In this document: one piece after another, positions 59,231 to 64,000 of the stretch
How the letters are laid out: every line of letters starts with the position of its first letter
How positions within the stretch are numbered: the stretch's first letter is position 1
Assembly: GCA_021323695.1 (NCBI GenBank)
Contig: JAJPKN010000020.1
Coordinates: forward strand, 62,001 to 126,000
From: Actinomycetota bacterium
GTDB lineage: Bacteria; Actinomycetota; Acidimicrobiia; Acidimicrobiales; Palsa-688
DNA: 64,000 bases
Reading direction: 5' to 3'
Made by a program: the position numbers and the translations under genes
The notes under the pieces: model-generated
Databases searched by the model: none
Told to the model about the DNA's origin: nothing
The model's input: the letters and a program-made list of their open reading frames with translations, nothing else

Positions 59231-60079
59231 GTGAGCGCTGCTCAGGCCAAGCCCAACAGCTGGGGCGAGGAGAGGTCCCCGAGCGGGCCAGTGACCTTCA
59301 GTGCCCCTGGCGGGGACGGTACGGGGGCGCCAGCCGGGCCGGCCCTGAGCGGGTACCTGGCCCGGCCGAGCTTCTCCGCTGCCAGCGGAGCCGGGAGGCA
59401 CGGTGTAGTGCTCTCCCACGGGTTCCCGGAGGCGGCCCAGGTGGTGGGTGCTCCCGGGTACGGGTACCCTGAGCTGGCCGAACGGATCGCCGCCCAGACG
59501 GGGGCGGCGGTGCTCACGTTCAACTTCCGGGGCACGGGCCGTTCTGGTGGGGACTTCTCGCTCAGCGGGTGGCGGGCGGACCTGGCCGCTGCCATCCGGT
59601 ACCTGCGTACGTCTACCGCCGTGGAGCGCGTGTGGCTGGTTGGCTTCGCCGCCGGGGGCACGCTGTCGATCTGCGCTGCCGGCGAGGACCCTTCGGTGGC
59701 GGGAGTGGCCGCGTTCGCCCCGCCGGCAGAGTTCGCGGAAGACTTGAGCGACGCCCGCCGGTTCATGGCCCAGGCCAGGAGCATGGGCGTCATCCGCAGC
59801 CGCGACTTCCCCCACGACGTGGTTGCCTGGGCTCGGGAGCTGGTCGACCTGCGGCCGGTACTGCTGGCGGCCAAGGTGCCGCCGCGCCCCTTGCTGATCG
59901 TCCACGGTGCCAACGACGAGGTAGTGCCGCTCACCGACGCCCGAGAGCTGGCCGAAGCGGCCAATGCCTCGGCCGAGCTGCGGGTGCTGGTCGGTGCTGG
60001 GCACCGCCTCCTCTACGACCCCCGGGCGATTGCCCTGCTGATCGGCTGGTTCGACCGTCACCTGGGTTTTACCGGCTAG
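59231..60079 (+). CDS. Alpha/beta-hydrolase fold protein lacking the nucleophile serine
   Basis: The 282-residue protein has the oxyanion region VVLSHGFPEAAQVVGAPG, FNFRGTGRSGG, and a nucleophile elbow reading GFAAGG, with Ala (GCC) where GxSxG has Ser. The acid (HGANDEVVP) and histidine (GAGHRLLYDP) positions are kept. It is therefore either a pseudo-hydrolase, uses another residue, or has a non-hydrolytic role. GTG 59231 start; no signal peptide. It may be controlled by the terminator just upstream. Confidence 0.8.
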   Translation: MSAAQAKPNSWGEERSPSGPVTFSAPGGDGTGAPAGPALSGYLARPSFSAASGAGRHGVVLSHGFPEAAQVVGAPGYGYPELAERIAAQTGAAVLTFNFRGTGRSGGDFSLSGWRADLAAAIRYLRTSTAVERVWLVGFAAGGTLSICAAGEDPSVAGVAAFAPPAEFAEDLSDARRFMAQARSMGVIRSRDFPHDVVAWARELVDLRPVLLAAKVPPRPLLIVHGANDEVVPLTDARELAEAANASAELRVLVGAGHRLLYDPRAIALLIGWFDRHLGFTG

Positions 60080-60143
60080 CCGGTCGCCTAGCCCTGGCGG
60101 CCCCAGGTTACCGGGCTGCCGGGCCCCCGCCCAACTGGCCCCG

Positions 60144-60746
60144 TCACCGCCTGGTGGCTGGTGCCCCCCGGGCTGCTGCCGCTCTGGCTGTCGCCTTGAG
60201 CTGGGCTTTGTGCGCCCGCACCTGGGCCAGCGACTCGTCATCGGTTATGTCGGCGACCGAAAGGTACGTGCCTGGCTCGCCGAAGGGCCGGCTCGCCTCC
60301 TGCCAGCCCGGGGGCCTCACCCCCAGTTGCTTGCCCAGCAGGGCTACGAAGATGCGCGCCTTTTGGTCACCGAAACCGGGGAGGTTGCGGACGCGGCGGA
60401 GCAGTTCGGCCCCGCTCGAGGCGCTCTCCCAGATGTTCGCCGCGTCTCCCCCGTACTCAGCCATGACGACCTGGCAGAGCTGCTGGGCCCGCTCGGCATT
60501 GGCAGCCGGGAAGCGGTGCAAGGCCGGCCGTTGGGCGAACACCTCGGCCAGCCGCTCGGGCGCCATGGTGGCGATCCCTTGGGCATCGAGGTGCCCACCC
60601 AGGCGCTCCTGCAGGTCCCGGGGTGAGCGGAACGCACGTTCGAGGGGGATCTGCTGGTCCAGGACCATGCCTATGAGCAGGGCCAGGGGGTTGGTGGACA
60701 GGAGCTGGTCAGCTTCGGGGTCTCCGGACAAGCGAAGTCGGGCCAC
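60144..60746 (-). CDS. HhH-GPD family base-excision repair-like protein
   Basis: The 200-residue protein has the HhH-GPD layout: LALLIGMVLDQQIPLERAFR near the N-terminus, and a hairpin-helix region LRRVRNLPGFGDQKARIFVA followed by LLGKQLG. It lacks the iron-sulfur cysteines of EndoIII. Actinobacterial members of this type are annotated as putative DNA glycosylases; base specificity is unknown. GTG 60746 start. Confidence 0.82.
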   Translation of the reverse strand: MARLRLSGDPEADQLLSTNPLALLIGMVLDQQIPLERAFRSPRDLQERLGGHLDAQGIATMAPERLAEVFAQRPALHRFPAANAERAQQLCQVVMAEYGGDAANIWESASSGAELLRRVRNLPGFGDQKARIFVALLGKQLGVRPPGWQEASRPFGEPGTYLSVADITDDESLAQVRAHKAQLKATARAAAARGAPATRR

Positions 60747-60786
60747 AACCAGACAGTACTGCCCAGCCCGTCAAAAGCAGGTGGGC

Positions 60787-63492
60787 TCAGCAGTGAGCTG
60801 GCCCAGGCGTCCCGGTCTGGATCCCGTAGCGGCTGATGGCGTCTTGGACCTCCTCGGCCTTGGCCTCGTCGGACTGGCGTAGCCCCTCCAGGGCGGCCAC
60901 CACGATGTGGGCCGCATCCGTCTCGAAGTGGCGGCGTAGCGTCGCCCGAGTGTCGCTGTGGCCGAAGCCGTCGGTACCAAGGCTAATGAAGGGTGCCGGC
61001 ACCCAACGGGCAACCTGGTCGGGGAGCGCCTTCATGTAGTCGGTCACGGCTACGACAGGGCCCTCGGTGGCCGCCAGGGCTTCAGCCACATAGGGCGTAC
61101 GGCTGGGCTGGCCCGGGTGGAGCCGGTTCCAACGCTCGGCGTCGAGGGCGTCTTCGCGCAGGGCCTTGTAGCTGGTCGCGCTCCACAGTTCGGCGGCAAC
61201 GTTGTGGTGCTGGCTCAAAAGCCTCTGGGCTTCGATAGCGGCCTGAGAAGCGGGCCCCGAGAAGAGGACAGTGACGTGGCGGGGGTGCCCCTTGGGGGCG
61301 GGTGCGAAGCGGTAGAGGCCGCGCAGGATGCCTTCGTCCACGCCATCGGGCTTGGGCGGCATCTTGTAGTTCTCGTTGTAGAGGGTGATGTAGTAGAAAA
61401 TGTCCTCCCCGCCGCCTTCTCCGTACATGCGGCGGATGCCGTCCCGTACGATGACGGCCGTCTCGTACGCGAAAGCAGGGTCGTAAGCTTTCACGTTGGG
61501 TACTACCGAGAACAGCACGTGGGAGTGGCCGTCGTCGTGCTGCAGGCCCTCACCGAGCAGCGTGGTGCGGCCAGCAGTGGCGCCCATGAGGAACCCCCGT
61601 GCCCTCACGTCGGCCGCCGCCCATATGAGGTCCCCCACCCGCTGGTACCCGAACATCGAGTAGAAGATGAAGAACGGCACCATCGGCACGCCGAAGGTCG
61701 CGTACGCGGTCCCGGCTGCGGTGAAGTCGGCCATACCGCCTGCTTCGGTAATGCCTTCTTCCAGGATCTGGCCGTCTTTGGCTTCGGCGTACGACAGCAT
61801 CAACTTGGAGTCCACCGGCTCATAGAGCTGGCCGAGCGGGGCGTATATCTTGAAGTCCTTGAACAAGGCGTCCATCCCGAAGGTGCGGGCTTCGTCAGGG
61901 ATGATCGGCACGATATGACGTCCTATGTCCTCGTCCCTCAGGAGCTGGCGCAACAGCACGGCAAAGGCCATGGTCGTCGAGACCTCCCTGGCCCCCGAGC
62001 CCTTGTCGAACTCGGCGAACGCCTCCGCCTTGGGGGCCGCCAGCGGCTTGTACTGTACACGGCGGCGTGGGAGGAAACCGCCCAGTTCGGCTCGGCGCTG
62101 CAACATGTACTTGAGGAGCGGGCTCCCCTCGGCAGGCCGGTAGAAAGGAGGTTCGCCGCTTTCCAGGGCCTCGTCTGGGATTTCTTCGTGGAGCTTGAGG
62201 CGGTCGCGCAGGGCCTTGAGCTCTGCTGCGTTCATCTTCTTTATCTGGTGCGTAGAGTTGCGGGCTTCGATCGTAGGCCCCAGGGCCCAGCCCTTTATGG
62301 TCTTGGCCAGGATGGCGGTGGGCTGCCCGGTTGTCTCGGTGGCCGCCTTGTAGGCAGCATAGAGCTTCCGGTAATCGTGGCCACCGCGGGGCAACGCACG
62401 CAGTTCTTCGTCGCTCATGTCCTCGACCATGGCCCTCAAGCGCGGGTCGGGGCCGAAGAAATGCTCCCGTATGTAAGCCCCGTCCTCGGTGGCCAGCTTT
62501 TGGAACTCGCCGTCCACCGTGCTGTTCATCTTGTTCAGCAGCACCCCGTCGGCGTCACGGGCCAATAGGTCGTCCCAGCGCGACCCCCAGATCACCTTGA
62601 TGACGTTCCAACCGGCCCCGCGGAAGACGGCCTCCAGCTCCTGTATGACCTTCCCGTTGCCACGCACCGGGCCGTCGAGCCTCTGGAGGTTGGCGTTGAC
62701 CACAAAGACCAGGTTGTCCAGTTGCTCGCGGCCGGCCAGGCTGAGCGCCCCGAGCGCCTCCGGCTCGTCGCACTCGCCGTCGCCCAGGAAGCACCAGACC
62801 CTGCAGTTGCTGGTGTCGACGATGCCCCGGTTCAGCAGGTACTTGTTGAAATGGGCCTGGTAGATGGCGTTGAGCGGCCCTATGCCCATGGACACGGTGG
62901 GGAACTCCCAAAACTCGGGCATGAGGCGGGGGTGAGGGTAGGACGACAGCCCACCGGTCCCGTCCGCGGCGCCGGCCAGCTCCCGCCGGAAGTGGTCGAG
63001 CTGGGCCTCGGACAGCCTGCCTTCCAAAAAGGCGCGGGCATAGATGCCCGGGGCGGCGTGGCCCTGGAAGAAGACCTGGTCGCCGAGGCCATTGTCCTTG
63101 CCGCGGAAGAAGTGGTTGAAGCCCACCTCGTACAGCGAAGCTGACGAGGCAAAGGTGGCCAGGTGCCCGCCAATGCCCTCGGCTGCGTGGTTGGCCCGGA
63201 CGACCATGGCGGCGGCGTTCCAGCGGATGTAGGCGCGGATGCGCCGCTCCATGGCATCGTCGCCAGGGAACCACGGCTCCCGGTTAGCCGGGATGGTGTT
63301 GACGTAAGGGGTGGAGACGGTGGCGGGGAACCCCACCTGGGCCTCCTTGGCCCGTTCCAGCAATTTCATCAGCAAGAAGCTGGCCCGGTCCTTGCCGTGA
63401 GCCTCCACCACGGCGTCGAAGGAGTCCACCCACTCCGCCGTCTCGGTCGGGTCAATGTCTGGCAACTGGTGAGAGATACCGTCGAAGATCAC
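60787..63492 (-). CDS. aceE: Pyruvate dehydrogenase E1 component, homodimeric
   Basis: The 901-residue ThDP enzyme decarboxylates pyruvate and loads the E2 lipoyl group. Features: NTIPANREPWFPGD, GGHLATFASSASLYEVGFNH, the ThDP motif LGDGECDEPE to NANLQRLDGP, GHDYRKLYAAY and a C-terminal transketolase-type domain (FGHSDTRATLRRHFE). Length and sequence fit the E. coli/actinobacterial AceE type. GTG 63492 start. It stands alone; E2/E3 genes are elsewhere. Confidence 0.96.
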   Translation of the reverse strand: MIFDGISHQLPDIDPTETAEWVDSFDAVVEAHGKDRASFLLMKLLERAKEAQVGFPATVSTPYVNTIPANREPWFPGDDAMERRIRAYIRWNAAAMVVRANHAAEGIGGHLATFASSASLYEVGFNHFFRGKDNGLGDQVFFQGHAAPGIYARAFLEGRLSEAQLDHFRRELAGAADGTGGLSSYPHPRLMPEFWEFPTVSMGIGPLNAIYQAHFNKYLLNRGIVDTSNCRVWCFLGDGECDEPEALGALSLAGREQLDNLVFVVNANLQRLDGPVRGNGKVIQELEAVFRGAGWNVIKVIWGSRWDDLLARDADGVLLNKMNSTVDGEFQKLATEDGAYIREHFFGPDPRLRAMVEDMSDEELRALPRGGHDYRKLYAAYKAATETTGQPTAILAKTIKGWALGPTIEARNSTHQIKKMNAAELKALRDRLKLHEEIPDEALESGEPPFYRPAEGSPLLKYMLQRRAELGGFLPRRRVQYKPLAAPKAEAFAEFDKGSGAREVSTTMAFAVLLRQLLRDEDIGRHIVPIIPDEARTFGMDALFKDFKIYAPLGQLYEPVDSKLMLSYAEAKDGQILEEGITEAGGMADFTAAGTAYATFGVPMVPFFIFYSMFGYQRVGDLIWAAADVRARGFLMGATAGRTTLLGEGLQHDDGHSHVLFSVVPNVKAYDPAFAYETAVIVRDGIRRMYGEGGGEDIFYYITLYNENYKMPPKPDGVDEGILRGLYRFAPAPKGHPRHVTVLFSGPASQAAIEAQRLLSQHHNVAAELWSATSYKALREDALDAERWNRLHPGQPSRTPYVAEALAATEGPVVAVTDYMKALPDQVARWVPAPFISLGTDGFGHSDTRATLRRHFETDAAHIVVAALEGLRQSDEAKAEEVQDAISRYGIQTGTPGPAHC

Positions 63493-63575
63493 GCCTTACA
63501 TTGTGGCGCCTGACCGTACCCAGAAGGTAGTAGGACGCGAAAGTACCTTGTGACATTCGTCTCACGTGCCGGGTG

Positions 63576-63606
63576 AGGCGAGCCTACATGCGGGCAAGGC
63601 ACGCCT
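63576..63606. promoter_or_regulatory. Two AGGC-N2-GCCT palindromes 21 bases apart
   Basis: AGGCGAGCCT (63576-63585) and AGGCACGCCT (63597-63606) are similar ten-base palindromes, each followed by A, with a 21-base (two-turn) spacing in the divergent aceE/rnhA spacer. This suits a repressor binding two sites on one face. A weak resemblance to iron-box half sites was noted. Confidence 0.45.
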
Positions 63607-63676
63607 AGTCCCGGGCGGGGCAGGCCTCCTCCCGGGCGAGGTGGAGCCTGGGAGCGGCATCGGGCATGCTGGACGG

Positions 63677-64000
63677 GTGCCAGCTGCGACCACCGTCTAC
63701 ACAGACGGGGCCTGCCTGGGCAACCCTGGGCCCGGAGGCTGGGCGTGGGCTGTCCCTGGGGGGCGTTGGCGCAGCGGCGCCGAGGCCCGCACCACCAACC
63801 AGCGCATGGAGCTGAGGGCCGTCTTGGACGCGGTGAGCACCCTACCGGGGGAGCTGGAGGTGGTCAGCGACAGCAGGTACGTGGTGAACTGCTTCAGGGA
63901 CCGCTGGTGGGTGGGTTGGCTGGCCCGGGGGTGGCGGGGGTCGGGGCGGCAGCCGGTCGCCAACCGTGACCTCTGGGAGCCCTTGGTGGAGGAGTACAGG
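63677..64000 (+). CDS. rnhA: Ribonuclease HI, N-terminal part (runs off the window)
   Basis: The first 108 residues of RNase HI from GTG 63677. Active-site residues Asp10 (YTDGACLGNPGPGG), Glu45 (TTNQRMELRAV) and Asp65 (VVSDSRYVVNC) are in order, followed by the basic handle-like region with Trp/Arg. Degrades RNA in RNA-DNA hybrids. The last catalytic Asp lies beyond the window end. Confidence 0.93.
   Translation, partial: MPAATTVYTDGACLGNPGPGGWAWAVPGGRWRSGAEARTTNQRMELRAVLDAVSTLPGELEVVSDSRYVVNCFRDRWWVGWLARGWRGSGRQPVANRDLWEPLVEEYR

Noticed and set aside
63570-63610. Iron-box (DtxR/IdeR) sites
   Set aside because: Only the central AGG..AGCCTA part resembles the 19-bp consensus; the outer half sites do not match, so I list them only as unnamed palindromes.
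1-64000. tRNA, rRNA, insertion sequences, prophage genes
   Set aside because: No tRNA-like cloverleaf, rRNA segment, transposase, integrase or phage structural gene was seen in either strand; the only rRNA similarity is the short 16S-complementary stretch at 58994.

Overview
The window reads as a chromosome segment of a very GC-rich actinobacterium. The evidence is heavy GTG/TTG start use, stop-start overlaps such as ATGA and GTGA, DUF3039 and DUF3040 proteins, an actinobacterial lexA-LysM-nrdR block, LexA boxes of the CGAAC-N4-GTTYG type and a homodimeric AceE. Gene order follows the mycobacterial pnp-to-nrdR region in outline (ribF, rpsO, pnp, M16 peptidase, dapB, dapA, RNase J, ftsK, pgsA, recA, miaB, miaA, dapF, hflX, lexA, LysM, nrdR), with local insertions. 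A member of a deep lineage such as Acidimicrobiia is plausible but not proven from sequence alone.

Layout. 1-15000: housekeeping genes on the plus strand, covering RNA turnover (rpsO, pnp, RNase J), lysine/diaminopimelate synthesis (dapB, dapA), chromosome translocation (ftsK), homoserine kinase, rimO, pgsA and cinA. 15000-17500: minus-strand genes, namely a stand-alone GyrA-like coiled-coil protein, recA with an upstream LexA box, and a ThpR-type RNA phosphodiesterase. 17800-25640: miaB, miaA, dapF, hflX, a DapC-type aminotransferase, dapD and dapE. With dapA/dapB, most of the succinylase route to m-DAP and lysine is here. 25636-31690: a PfkB sugar kinase diverging from a mannose-6-phosphate isomerase, the SOS block lexA / LysM division inhibitor with three LexA boxes, nrdR, a phosphofructokinase with PPi-type residues, and an inositol-monophosphatase family enzyme. 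31816-36750: a membrane PAS-GGDEF-EAL protein with a degenerate GGDEF site, a PIG-L deacetylase and DNA polymerase IV.

37127-48085 is the most distinctive accessory block: two paralogous peptide-type (family 5) substrate-binding proteins, two permeases and two ATPases of a Dpp/Opp-type importer, a GH130 glycoside phosphorylase and a cytosolic GH5-like glycosidase. Together they look like a beta-mannoside oligosaccharide uptake and breakdown locus. A strong hairpin sits between the first binding protein and its permeases.

48185-56216: small conserved proteins (DUF3040, DUF6941-like, DUF3039), a minus-strand operon (MFS transporter fused to a carboxypeptidase-regulatory-like domain, AI-2E family permease, acyl-CoA thioesterase, small membrane protein) and a surface metalloprotease with a Thr/Pro stalk. 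56213-58738: sufC-sufS-sufU without sufB/sufD. 58739-59230 has no convincing protein gene but carries a 19-nt match to the complement of the 16S rRNA 3' end, further inverted repeats and a perfect intrinsic terminator in front of an alpha/beta-hydrolase that lacks the usual nucleophile serine. The window closes with an HhH-GPD protein, aceE and the start of rnhA.
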